Below, one piece after another: positions 52,278-60,414 of a stretch of 64,000 bases of DNA. Source of the stretch: Flavobacterium faecale (GTDB taxonomy: Bacteria > Bacteroidota > Bacteroidia > Flavobacteriales > Flavobacteriaceae); NCBI RefSeq assembly GCF_003076455.1, contig NZ_CP020918.1:248001-312000 (forward strand), read 5' to 3'. Below the pieces are notes generated by a model. That model had not been told where the DNA came from, searched no databases, and worked only from the letters and a program-made list of their open reading frames with translations. A program made the translations under genes and the position numbers. Within the stretch, counting starts at the first letter, position 1, and every line of letters starts with the position of its first letter.

Positions 52278-52411
52278 TAGCTACGTATTATTTACTAAAA
52301 AGTCTTTATTTAATTAGAAATCTTGAATATTTTATTAGACCTTTGCACACCTTTTTTTTCGTGTAAAACGAAAGCCTAAAGTTGTAGTAATTCAAATAGT
52401 ATCATCAAAAG

Positions 52412-54271
52412 ATGAAGAAAAAAATAGAGATTCTAGCCCCTGCAAAAGATTTATTTCACGGTATGGCCGCCATAAACAGCGGTGCCGATGCAGTTTATAT
52501 TGGTGCTCCATTGTATGGTGCACGATCAAATGCCACCAACTCAATTGAAGATGTGGCGGCTTTGGTGCAATATGCGCACTTGTATCACGCACAGGTTTTT
52601 GTGGTAATCAATACCATTTTGTATGACAATGAGCTAGAAAACTGCCGAAAAATGATTTACCAATTGTACGATATAGGCGTAGATGCCTTGATCGTGCAAG
52701 ATATGGCAATTATGGAAATGCAGTTGCCCCCGATCGTGATACATGCAAGTACACAAGCCAATAACCGTGATGCCGACAAGATTAAATTCTTGAAAGATGC
52801 AGGTATAAAACGTGTGGTTTTGGCGCGTGAATTGAATTTACATCAAATTAAAGAAATAAGTTCGGCTAGTGATGTTGAATTGGAGTTTTTTGTGACGGGA
52901 GCACTTTGTGTATCCTTTAGCGGAAATTGCTATATGAGTGTTGCCAACGGAGAACGTTCTGCCAACAGAGGTTCTTGTGCTCAAAACTGTCGTTTGCCAT
53001 ACAATTTAATTGATGGTAACGGCGATACATTGATTAAAAACAGTCATTTACTTTCGATTAAAGATTTTGATGTATCCGATCAGATTCCAAATTTGGTTGA
53101 AGCGGGAGTAGTTTCTTTCAAGATTGAAGGTCGTTTGAAAGATGTTGTTTATGTGAAAAATAACGTTTCCTATTTACGTCAAAAGCTAGACAGCTTTTTG
53201 GAAGGAAGCGACAAATACACCAAAGCATCTTCGGGTAAATGTACCTTTACCTTTGATTCGGCTTTGAACAAAAGCTTCAACCGCGGCTATACTGACTATT
53301 TTGTAAACGGAAGAGATGCCTCGATTGGTTCTTGGGAAAGTCCAAAATCAAAAGGACAATACATTGGTAAACTGATCAAAACGATTGGAAATGCGTACCA
53401 AATTGAAAATGGTGAACTATTAAACAACGGTGACGGACTTTGTTTTATCAACGAAGAGAACGAAGCCGAAGGTATTTATGTTAACAAAGCCGAAAACGGT
53501 ATGGCATACCCTAACGTTTTTAAAGAAATAAAAGACGGTACCTTTATTTACCGAAATAACGATGCTGCCTTTATCAAATTGGTAGAACGTGAAGATAGTG
53601 CGGTACGAAAAATTGGCACTACCCTATTGCTAACCGAAAACGAAACTGGTTTTGAGTTAATCGTAACCGACGAAGATGGTTATGTTAGTATGGTAAAACT
53701 AGAAGCACCAAAGGAAGAAACCAAAACGGGACTTTCGATGGAAGACAACATCAAAACACAATTGGCAAAAACGGGATTTACTCCTTATACTTCTGACGAA
53801 ATTAATGTGATGTTTACCAAAAACTGGTTTATGCCTATTTCTAAAATTAACGAAATGCGTAGAACGGCTTTTGAACAGTTGAGCGAAATACGTTTGGCAA
53901 ATTACCACCGTGAAGAGTACCAAATTGTAAAAACGTCACACCCTTATCCTGAAACCAAATTGGATTTCATGTATAACGTAGCTAATAAAACTGCTCGAAA
54001 ATTCTACGAACGCCACGGTGTTACCGAGATAGAACAAGCCTTTGAATTACAATGGGAACCTGGGAAATCACGTGTGATGACCACCAAGTATTGCATTAAA
54101 TACGAACTAGGCAAATGCCCAATTCACCAAAAAGCAACTATGGGTGAAAAACTAAAAGAACCACTAGTGTTGAAACAAGGCGAATTGGAATACAAATTGA
54201 AATTTAACTGCAAACCTTGCGAGATGGAAATTTGGGAAAAAGACGCCGAATTTGAAATCGAAGAGTACTAA
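52412..54271 (+). CDS. U32-family peptidase / collagenase-like (RlhA/YhbU type)
   Basis: 619 residues. N-terminal TIM-barrel-like U32 domain: LAPAKDLFHGMAAINSGADA, VYIGAPLYGARSNATNSIED, VIHASTQANNRDADKIKFLK, RVVLARELNLHQIKEI, then the family signature ELEFFVTGALCVSFSGNCYM, ERSANRGSCAQNCRLPY (the Cys set that binds an iron-sulfur cluster in RlhA-type enzymes). The C-terminal extension (SRVMTTKYCIKYELGKCPIH, FNCKPCEMEIWEKD) adds further Cys. Members of this family hydroxylate rRNA/tRNA rather than cut collagen in characterised cases. Single gene with strong terminator. Confidence 0.93.
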   Translation: MKKKIEILAPAKDLFHGMAAINSGADAVYIGAPLYGARSNATNSIEDVAALVQYAHLYHAQVFVVINTILYDNELENCRKMIYQLYDIGVDALIVQDMAIMEMQLPPIVIHASTQANNRDADKIKFLKDAGIKRVVLARELNLHQIKEISSASDVELEFFVTGALCVSFSGNCYMSVANGERSANRGSCAQNCRLPYNLIDGNGDTLIKNSHLLSIKDFDVSDQIPNLVEAGVVSFKIEGRLKDVVYVKNNVSYLRQKLDSFLEGSDKYTKASSGKCTFTFDSALNKSFNRGYTDYFVNGRDASIGSWESPKSKGQYIGKLIKTIGNAYQIENGELLNNGDGLCFINEENEAEGIYVNKAENGMAYPNVFKEIKDGTFIYRNNDAAFIKLVEREDSAVRKIGTTLLLTENETGFELIVTDEDGYVSMVKLEAPKEETKTGLSMEDNIKTQLAKTGFTPYTSDEINVMFTKNWFMPISKINEMRRTAFEQLSEIRLANYHREEYQIVKTSHPYPETKLDFMYNVANKTARKFYERHGVTEIEQAFELQWEPGKSRVMTTKYCIKYELGKCPIHQKATMGEKLKEPLVLKQGELEYKLKFNCKPCEMEIWEKDAEFEIEEY

Positions 54272-54280
54272 AACATACCT

Positions 54281-54310
54281 AGCCTCATTTTTTTAATGAG
54301 GCTTTTTTTT
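54281..54310 (+). terminator. Terminator of the U32 peptidase gene
   Basis: AGCCTCATT / AATGAGGCT 9-bp stem, 5-base loop, then eight T. Confidence 0.93.
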
Positions 54311-54418
54311 GTACTAATTTGAAGCTAAAGAAATTATATAAAATCCGATTCAAATTCTGTAAGACAAAAAAAGGATAACTGTGCCACCTTTGTATAATAA
54401 CATTTAAAAAAAAATACA

Positions 54419-54880
54419 ATGGAAAATACAGCCCACAACACAGAAGCAACAGTAAACATTTTAGAAAATTTAATCGTTATTCTTAATGATGGAAAACTTG
54501 GTTACACTAATGCTGCAGAATCAGTAGAAGATACTCATTTAAAAACTGACTTCTTAGTTTTTGCAAGAGAACGTTCGTTGATGATTGTTGAATTACAAGA
54601 CGAAGTTAATAAATTAGGAAAGTCAACAGATACTGAAGGTGGACCAATGGGAGCTTTGCACAGAGCTTGGATTGACCTTAAATCTATTTTTACAGGAGGC
54701 GACAAAGAAGCTATCATTAATGCTTGTATCACTGGAGAAAAAGCAGCAATCGAAGAATACGAAAATGCACTAAAAGATGTACAGTTAAACACGATGCTAC
54801 ACCCAGTAATCATCAAACAAATGGCGAGCATTCAAAGTACGTTAGCTAGAATTGAAATGAAGAAAATGACTTCAATATAA
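54419..54880 (+). CDS. PA2169-type four-helix-bundle protein (DUF2383)
   Basis: 153 residues, helical throughout. Conserved stretches: VNILENLIVILNDGKLGYTN, AAESVEDTHLKTDFLVFARE, GPMGALHRAWIDLKSIFTGG, DKEAIINACITGEKAAIEEY, ENALKDVQLNTMLHP. Ferritin-like four-helix fold; the Glu/His positions could bind metal, but the family is only loosely tied to stress responses. Followed 26 bp later by a disordered acidic protein, likely the same message. Function otherwise unknown. Confidence 0.87.
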   Translation: MENTAHNTEATVNILENLIVILNDGKLGYTNAAESVEDTHLKTDFLVFARERSLMIVELQDEVNKLGKSTDTEGGPMGALHRAWIDLKSIFTGGDKEAIINACITGEKAAIEEYENALKDVQLNTMLHPVIIKQMASIQSTLARIEMKKMTSI

Positions 54881-54906
54881 TTGAATAGCAGCTAAAAAAA
54901 GACATC

Positions 54907-55167
54907 ATGAAAGATCACAGTAACAATACACACCAATCAGACACTGCAAAAATGAGGCAAGAAACTCTTGACTCAACTTTAAGTGACAGCTTATCACCTA
55001 AAAAATCGGCAGATACTACCGGTGCTGAAGATTTGATTGATGATATTAAAAAAGACAAAATTGATCCTTTGACCGAAGGCGACACTAATCTTGGATACGA
55101 GGAAAAAGCACCACGTAAAAAAGAATTAGAACAAAAAGAACATTTAGACCAGGATGAGGAATCATAA
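54907..55167 (+). CDS. Small disordered charged protein
   Basis: 86 residues with no hydrophobic core: rich in Asp, Glu, Lys, Ser and Thr (TLDSTLSDSLSPKKSADTTG, EDLIDDIKKDKIDPLTEGDT, EEKAPRKKELEQKEHLDQDE). Not recognised. Position behind the DUF2383 gene and the hydrophilic composition suggest a stress-associated (hydrophilin-like) protein, which is inference. Ends before a good terminator that closes the unit. Confidence 0.65.
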   Translation: MKDHSNNTHQSDTAKMRQETLDSTLSDSLSPKKSADTTGAEDLIDDIKKDKIDPLTEGDTNLGYEEKAPRKKELEQKEHLDQDEES

Positions 55168-55192
55168 GTACTTAAGTCAAACAGACTAAAAA

Positions 55193-55226
55193 AACAGTAA
55201 TCATAATTGATTGCTGTTTTTTTTTG
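55193..55226 (+). terminator. Terminator of the DUF2383 unit
   Basis: AACAGTAATCA / TGATTGCTGTT stem with one G-T pair, 4-base loop, then nine T. Confidence 0.9.
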
Positions 55227-55263
55227 ATCGAAAACCATCCTCGATTTGCGTTAAAAATAATTG

Positions 55264-55271
55264 TACTTTTG
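55264..55271 (+). promoter_or_regulatory. -7 element of the Crp/Fnr gene
   Basis: TACTTTTG, perfect TAnnTTTG, ending 5 bp before the ATG at 55277; the transcript would be leaderless or nearly so. Confidence 0.5.
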
Positions 55272-55276
55272 AAACT

Positions 55277-55852
55277 ATGAGCACGATACTACAAAATATT
55301 GCCAAGCAAATTGAATTAACTCCAGCTGAAGAATTGCTCTTTCTATCTAAAACAGAAGTTCAGACTTTTAAAGCTAAGTCGATACTTCATAGTAGTGGCT
55401 TGGTTTGCAAAAACTCGTATTTTGTTAATTCGGGTGTGCTTCGAAGTTTTAGTATTAATGATAATATCGTAGAACACATACTCACTTTTGCCTGCGCAGG
55501 ATGGTGGATTAGTGACATGTACAGTCTACTATCACAAAAGCCTGGAACCTTATTTATTGAAGTTTTAGATGATGCCGAAGTTGTGATTTTATCGAAAGAA
55601 AATCAAGAAATACTATATCGCGAAATCCCAAAATTAGAACGCTTTTTCAGAATTCTAATCGAAAATTCATTGGTCGCCAACCAAGAACGATTAATGGACA
55701 ACCTCAGTCTGTCAGCCGAAGAACGGTTTGAAAAATTCCAGAAAAAATTTGGTGACTTGCAACATAAAATTCCACAAAAGCAAATTGCCTCCTATATAGG
55801 CGTAACGCCTGAGTTTTTCAGTAAGATGAAAAGTAGGTTGTTAAGGAAGTAG
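55277..55852 (+). CDS. Crp/Fnr-family transcriptional regulator
   Basis: 191 residues from the ATG at 55277 (a reading from 55211 would run through the terminator and promoter). The N-terminal cyclic-nucleotide-binding-like domain (LLFLSKTEVQTFKAKSILHS, YFVNSGVLRSFSINDNIVEH, GWWISDMYSLLSQKPGTLF) lacks the Arg/Ser pair for cAMP, so the ligand is unclear. The C-terminal HTH has LSAEERFEKFQKKFGDLQHK, IPQKQIASYIGVTPEFFSKM. No Fnr-type Cys cluster. Single gene; might control the neighbouring stress genes. Confidence 0.87.
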   Translation: MSTILQNIAKQIELTPAEELLFLSKTEVQTFKAKSILHSSGLVCKNSYFVNSGVLRSFSINDNIVEHILTFACAGWWISDMYSLLSQKPGTLFIEVLDDAEVVILSKENQEILYREIPKLERFFRILIENSLVANQERLMDNLSLSAEERFEKFQKKFGDLQHKIPQKQIASYIGVTPEFFSKMKSRLLRK

Positions 55853-56185
55853 TAATCGGTTTTCAGTCGCAGTTTTTAGTTATTGTAGAATATCTTTTCA
55901 ATTGATTAAGTCTTCATTTTCCTTATAATTTTCAGCTGCATTTTGCAAAATACGTTTCATTCTGTTGCGTATTTTTTCTGGTTTTAGGACAATAAGACCT
56001 TTGATTCAATTACTAAATTGTAAATATAGCGTATGCTAAAAGAGTTGAATAATAAAACCATGAATTCTTCAAGTGATTGAAAGGTTTGTGGTTTATTTAT
56101 TATTAATTTGCAATACATTTCGACCAAATATCAAGTAGTATGCTAGATGATTCGGCTGCGATTAAAATCCTTTAGCTCAAATAAT
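55853..56185. other. 333-bp intergenic stretch with a possible gene remnant
   Basis: Mostly featureless and AT-rich. On the minus strand 55898-56000 reads as a 35-residue fragment (IKGLIVLKPEKIRNRMKRIL, QNAAENYKENEDLIN, then stop) that looks more coding-like than chance (charged, helical), closed by a stop just upstream. It may be the tail of a decayed gene; not enough to name it. A promoter for the lipoprotein gene at 56186 is not obvious. Confidence 0.4.
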
Positions 56186-57328
56186 ATGTCAAACCGAACA
56201 ATTAAAATCACAGTATTGTTACTAGTAGCTTTATTTGCTATTTCTTGTAAGAAAGAAATCGTCAAAGATGTTCCTAAACCACCTAAAGATAGCATAACTG
56301 TAGCAGAAACTATACAAGAACCAGAACAAGAGGAAGAAGAAATTGTTGGAGAAAAAATACAATTACCTGACGGGAATCGAGATTTTTTAAAAAAACTCAT
56401 TTACGACGAAATTGGTTATGAAAAATATTCAAATCTACAGGTTACCAAATCACCCTACCAAGTTACATTTGATAACGATGGCGATTCGTATACTTTATCC
56501 TTTTCGATTATTAAAATATTTGATTTCAATAAAGACGGAATTATGGATTATGTGATCAACAGGAATTCAGAAGGAATGCTGGGCGGTAGCGCCAATTCCA
56601 ATCAAGAATATTTATATTATATCATGAAAGATGAAACTAATTACTCAGAGTGTCATTCCATTTTGGGTTACGCACCATTTTCATACAATATAATTGACAA
56701 AGCTATATTTGTAAATAACAAATTTAAAATTGACATTACACAAAACTTTAGATCTTATGATGCAGATAATTTAGAATCTGCTTCGTTATCTTTTGTATAC
56801 AAAAACGGTAACGTCTATGAGGAAACTTACTTGTCAGATTGTAAATTGGCGAAATTAAAATCTAAGACCATTTTTAAAGATATTCCTGAGATTGAAAAAC
56901 GTGTCAGAAGTATAGAAATGCACAATTACACCGAGACCATAGAAGAAACCTTTAAAAATGGAGACACTATCATTACTGCAAATCTAGAAGGTTGCGATAA
57001 TTTGAGTTTGACTTTTGAAAAGAAATACAACATTTCTAAAAATCAAATTATTACTGCCGAATTCAAAAAAAATGCTGGAATACAATTTTTGAAATTTCTA
57101 AGCAAGAGTACACAATTTCTAAAAGAAGCAACAATAGCAGAGAGATATTACAGTCAAAAACCGGTAACCGATAAATTTATAGAAACGATAAAAGGATATT
57201 CTTTCAGAATTTTAATCGAAAGAGATAGCCAATACAAAAATGAAATACGTTTATTGTTTCAAATAACTGTACTTGATAATCCAAATCAATTAGAGAATTG
57301 GGGTGTTACTACTCGCCAAAAAAATTGA
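56186..57328 (+). CDS. Lipoprotein of unknown function
   Basis: 380 residues from the ATG at 56186 (SNRTIKITVLLLVALFAISC): signal ending in the lipobox FAISC, so the mature protein starts with a lipidated Cys. After an acidic/proline linker (EPEQEEEEIVGEK) comes FDNDGDSYTLSFSIIKIFDF, NKDGIMDYVINRNSEGMLGG, a Ca-binding FG-GAP-like DxNxDG loop, and a largely beta C-terminus. No family assigned. Its 13-residue upstream extension lacks a signal and is rejected. Next to the broken UPF0158 gene but unrelated. Confidence 0.75.
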   Translation: MSNRTIKITVLLLVALFAISCKKEIVKDVPKPPKDSITVAETIQEPEQEEEEIVGEKIQLPDGNRDFLKKLIYDEIGYEKYSNLQVTKSPYQVTFDNDGDSYTLSFSIIKIFDFNKDGIMDYVINRNSEGMLGGSANSNQEYLYYIMKDETNYSECHSILGYAPFSYNIIDKAIFVNNKFKIDITQNFRSYDADNLESASLSFVYKNGNVYEETYLSDCKLAKLKSKTIFKDIPEIEKRVRSIEMHNYTETIEETFKNGDTIITANLEGCDNLSLTFEKKYNISKNQIITAEFKKNAGIQFLKFLSKSTQFLKEATIAERYYSQKPVTDKFIETIKGYSFRILIERDSQYKNEIRLLFQITVLDNPNQLENWGVTTRQKN

Positions 57329-57392
57329 AAACTAGGCTACTCTATAACTTCTAAAAAAGAATTAGTATCTTAAAATAATTTTAAAAATAGCA

Positions 57393-57826
57393 CTGATAAA
57401 AGATCTGACACAATTTGAAATTAAAGAAATAGCCGAGCAAATGGATTGTGGTATGCGATGTTATCATAATATCAAAACAAACAAACTCTTGTTTTTTCCT
57501 GCTGATTTGGAGTTAGATGATGATTATGCCATAGAATTTTTTGAAGATGTATTAAACGAGCTAGAAAAAACCCTAACGATTATCACGAAATTGAAAAGCC
57601 CCAAAGTCGTGAATCCTTTAGAATCATTGAAGAATTTGCAAACACTGCTCAAATCGATGAAAAGTTTAGAATTAAATTGCAAACGGCCTTAGAACGTGAA
57701 AAACCATTTTCGAATTTTAAAACCTGTATCGATAATTCGGACTACAGAGATGATTGGTTTAGTTTTAAGAGCATTTGGTTGCAAAAATGGGTAAAACGTC
57801 AGATAGAAATTTATTCTAAAGAATAG
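57393..57826 (+). pseudogene. UPF0158-family gene broken by a frameshift
   Basis: Two frames together give one UPF0158-like protein. The first reads LTQFEIKEIAEQMDCGMRCY, HNIKTNKLLFFPADLELDDD, FFEDVLNELEK; after the A6 run at 57565-57570 the protein continues in the next frame as NPNDYHEIEKPQSRESFRII, EEFANTAQIDEKFRIKLQTA, LEREKPFSNFKTCIDNSDYR, DDWFSFKSIWLQKWVKRQIE and a stop at 57824-57826. One missing A explains the break. The N-terminus also has no ATG before LTQFEIKE, only an internal ATG at 57441. A 83-residue open frame (57441-57692) is what remains of the first part. Sequencing error or polymerase slippage could mimic this. Confidence 0.75.
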
Positions 57827-57957
57827 ATTAGCAGTTAATAATAACCAAAATATTTATGCAATTTAAACAGTCCTACTCTTTTCTTAACCTACATTAAGTG
57901 ACAAACCCTTCCTCCTGTCGTAAATTTGTATAACAATAATCACTAAATTATAAAGTT

Positions 57958-58674
57958 ATGGCAACTACAGTTTTACACACAGCAGATACAAGAGGAAACG
58001 CTAACCACGGATGGCTAAATGCTTATCATAGCTTTAGTTTTGGAAATTATTACAATGCAGACAGAAACCAATTTGGTGTTCTTCGTGTTTTGAATGATGA
58101 TACTATTGCAGCAGGAATGGGTTTTGGAACACATCCGCACAAAAACATGGAGATTATTACGATTCCGTTTGAAGGCGATTTGGCACACAAAGATAGCATG
58201 GGAACCAGTTCTACCATCAAAAGCGGAGACGTTCAAGTTATGAGCGCAGGATCTGGAATTCAACACTCTGAATTTAACCCCAATGCTGACCAACAAACAA
58301 AGTTGTTCCAGATTTGGTTATTCCCAAATAAACAAGAGGTAACGCCACGTTACCAACAAATCACACTAGATCAATCGAAACAGAAAAATAATTTTGCTCA
58401 AATACTTTCTCCAAATGCAGATGACGAAGGCGTTTGGATCCATCAAGATGCCTGGTTTTTCATGGCCGATTTTGATGCTGATTATAGTAAAAAGTATGAA
58501 ATTAAAAAAGGTGGAAACGGAGTTTACCTCATTGTAATCTCTGGGAGCATAACTGTTGAGGGAAAAGAATTAAATACCAAAGACGCTATTGGAATTACTG
58601 ATTTTGAAACTTTGGAAATAAAAGCACAAACGGCAGCACGATTTTTAATCATGGATATCCCAATGAAAATGTAA
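57958..58674 (+). CDS. Pirin family protein (YhhW-like quercetinase)
   Basis: 238 residues, bicupin. The metal-binding residues are in GMGFGTHPHKNMEIITIPFE and STIKSGDVQVMSAGSGIQHS, EFNPNADQQTKLFQIWLFPN: His, His, His and Glu of the N-terminal cupin. C-terminal half KKYEIKKGGNGVYLIVISGS is the second cupin. Fe(II)-dependent; E. coli YhhW opens quercetin, but the natural substrate is unknown. TAAATTTG at 57921-57928 may be the promoter. Single gene. Confidence 0.93.
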   Translation: MATTVLHTADTRGNANHGWLNAYHSFSFGNYYNADRNQFGVLRVLNDDTIAAGMGFGTHPHKNMEIITIPFEGDLAHKDSMGTSSTIKSGDVQVMSAGSGIQHSEFNPNADQQTKLFQIWLFPNKQEVTPRYQQITLDQSKQKNNFAQILSPNADDEGVWIHQDAWFFMADFDADYSKKYEIKKGGNGVYLIVISGSITVEGKELNTKDAIGITDFETLEIKAQTAARFLIMDIPMKM

Positions 58675-58724
58675 GTAGTTTAAGTAACCCCTGAATGGTT
58701 TAAAACCCTTCGAGGGTTAAAATG

Positions 58725-58754
58725 TTGGTGCTCCTAAAAAAAATACTATTTTTG
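58725..58754 (+). promoter_or_regulatory. fabD promoter (TTG-N19-TATTTTTG)
   Basis: TTG at 58725-58727, 19-bp spacer, TATTTTTG at 58747-58754: the best match to the flavobacterial consensus in the window. About 50 bp before the ATG at 58806, leaving a normal leader. Confidence 0.7.
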
Positions 58755-58805
58755 CAACCAGTTTTTAGTTCGCAACTTAAAACTTCAAACATTAAAAAAA
58801 AATTT

Positions 58806-59678
58806 ATGAAAGCATACGTTTTTCCTGGACAAGGAGCACAATATACCGGAATGGGTAAAGATCTATACGACAACTCACCGCTTGCTAAAGAATTATTCGA
58901 ACAAGCAAATGAAATACTAGGCTTCCGTATCACAGACATCATGTTTACAGGTACGGCAGAAGAACTAAAAGAAACCAAAGTTACCCAACCAGCCGTTTTC
59001 TTGCACTCGGTTATCCTTGCAAAAACACTAGAAGATTTTAATCCAGAAATGGTAGCTGGACATTCATTGGGAGAATTTTCTGCCTTGGTAGCGAATGGAA
59101 CTTTGTCTTTTGAAGATGGCCTAAAACTAGTTTCCCAAAGAGCATTAGCGATGCAAAAAGCCTGCGAAATCACGCCTTCTACTATGGCTGCAGTTTTGGC
59201 TTTGGCAGATAATGTAGTCGAAGAGGTTTGTGCTTCTATTGATGGTGTTGTGGTTGCTGCAAACTACAACTGTCCCGGTCAATTGGTAATCTCAGGAGAA
59301 TTTAAAGCAGTTGAAGCGGCTTGTGTAGCCATGAAAGAAGCAGGTGCAAAACGTGCATTGTTATTACCTGTAGGTGGTGCGTTCCACTCGCCTATGATGG
59401 AGCCCGCACGTGAAGAGTTGGCCGCTGCTATTGAGGCAACAACTTTTTCTACTCCAACTTGTCCTGTATATCAAAATGTAACGGCTTCAGCTGTCTCTGA
59501 TGCTGATGAAATAAAGAAAAACTTAATCATTCAATTGACTGCTCCTGTAAAATGGACACAATCTGTGCAACAAATGATCGCCGATGGTGCAACTTTGTTT
59601 ACCGAAGTAGGTCCAGGAAAAGTATTAACTGGATTGATTGGAAAAATTAATAAGGAAGCAGTTACTGCAAACGCATAA
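58806..59678 (+). CDS. fabD: ACP S-malonyltransferase
   Basis: Transfers malonyl from CoA to acyl carrier protein to feed fatty acid elongation. 290 residues from the ATG at 58806, which begins with the family's KAYVFPGQGAQYTGMGKDL; reading from 58722 would add 28 residues over the promoter. Catalytic Ser in MVAGHSLGEFSALVA (about 92), Arg in LVSQRALAMQ, and His in VGGAFHSPMMEPA. GAALFTEVGPGKVL-type ending present (GATLFTEVGPGKVLTGLI). Single gene with a terminator shared with the convergent toxin-like gene. Confidence 0.96.
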   Translation: MKAYVFPGQGAQYTGMGKDLYDNSPLAKELFEQANEILGFRITDIMFTGTAEELKETKVTQPAVFLHSVILAKTLEDFNPEMVAGHSLGEFSALVANGTLSFEDGLKLVSQRALAMQKACEITPSTMAAVLALADNVVEEVCASIDGVVVAANYNCPGQLVISGEFKAVEAACVAMKEAGAKRALLLPVGGAFHSPMMEPAREELAAAIEATTFSTPTCPVYQNVTASAVSDADEIKKNLIIQLTAPVKWTQSVQQMIADGATLFTEVGPGKVLTGLIGKINKEAVTANA

Positions 59679-59714
59679 TTAATTCTTCAGCAACCCGTTG
59701 AATATCTTGCAATA

Positions 59715-59758
59715 AAAATCCTCAAGAACAAAAACTGTTGTTGAGGATTTTATTTTTT
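59715..59758. terminator. Bidirectional terminator between fabD and the toxin-like gene
   Basis: AAATCCTCAA / TTGAGGATTT outer stem and AACA / TGTT inner stem around a G-G mismatch, T-rich on both sides. Confidence 0.85.
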
Positions 59759-60083
59759 AAAGCTCTTTTGCTTCTATGCAATGGTTATTTATTATTCCGG
59801 TAATCAAATAATTATTCTCTTTTTTTTCGAAAAAGATAAACCAAGTGGTTCTTGCATTTGATTTATAAAAAACATAATTCGAACCTAAATTACTAAGCTT
59901 TTTTGGCGTTATTCTCGACGTACTCAGCCGAATATGTCGTGGTACCGCATCGTAAATTTTGGACACATACTCTTCAGCTGTTTCTACAAACCCGAAATAT
60001 TCCTTTTTGTATAAAATTTGGACTAAATCATCTAGCAGACCAATCACTTTTGGTGTGAAAATTACTTTTATTTCCCCCACCAT
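59757..60083 (-). CDS. Probable RelE/ParE-type toxin
   Basis: 108 residues. Fold reading: helices VIGLLDDLVQILYKKEYFGF, VETAEEYVSKIYDAV, then strands ITPKKLSNLGSNYVFYKSNA, TTWFIFFEKKENNYLITGII, as in RelE/ParE toxins, which cleave mRNA on ribosomes or inhibit gyrase. No diagnostic catalytic pair stands out, so the target is unknown. The start overlaps the end of the small upstream gene by 16 bp, the standard antitoxin-toxin arrangement. It could instead be an inert relative. Confidence 0.6.
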   Translation of the reverse strand: MVGEIKVIFTPKVIGLLDDLVQILYKKEYFGFVETAEEYVSKIYDAVPRHIRLSTSRITPKKLSNLGSNYVFYKSNARTTWFIFFEKKENNYLITGIINNHCIEAKEL

Positions 60084-60262
60084 TCCCTAATTCTCTTTAA
60101 AGCTTCAGCCTTTGCCTCCTCTGGAGTATATCCTTTGGAAAACTCAGCGTCAAAATTAAAGTCTTCTTGATCTGCCAAAGCAATTTTCGATTGAGAACCA
60201 GTGTAGGCAACAGTCGGTTCTTTTACCTCTAAAGACTGTTTTTTGTTTTTTTCTGTACTCAT
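60068..60262 (-). CDS. Probable antitoxin partner
   Basis: 64 residues, highly charged, mostly disordered except a C-terminal helix (EFSKGYTPEEAKAEALKRIR EWW) and a conserved-looking SKIALADQEDFNFDAEF. First gene of the pair, overlapping the toxin-like gene, which matches type II antitoxins that wrap their toxin with a flexible tail. No DNA-binding motif is visible at the N-terminus. Assignment relies on arrangement and the partner. Confidence 0.6.
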   Translation of the reverse strand: MSTEKNKKQSLEVKEPTVAYTGSQSKIALADQEDFNFDAEFSKGYTPEEAKAEALKRIREWWGK

Positions 60263-60359
60263 AGCTATTGAATGATTTTTTTGTAATTATATAAAGATGC
60301 TATACACTTCATTTAAAACGCATTAAAAAGCAAATTTACAAAATATTTGAACACAAAAA

Positions 60360-60390
60360 ATCCCAAAACACAGGCACTGTACTTTGGGAT
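60360..60390 (-). terminator. Terminator of the DegT aminotransferase gene
   Basis: ATCCCAAA / TTTGGGAT stem with a 15-base loop, six T after it on the minus strand; 24 bp past the stop. Confidence 0.8.
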
Positions 60391-60414
60391 AATTTTACAT
60401 TTAGTTTGAAATTT

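Noticed and set aside
57441..57692. Stand-alone 83-residue protein
   Set aside because: It is the front half of a frameshifted UPF0158 gene, not an independent gene.
58722..58805. 28-residue extension of FabD
   Set aside because: It covers the promoter; the family starts at KAYVFPGQGAQ.
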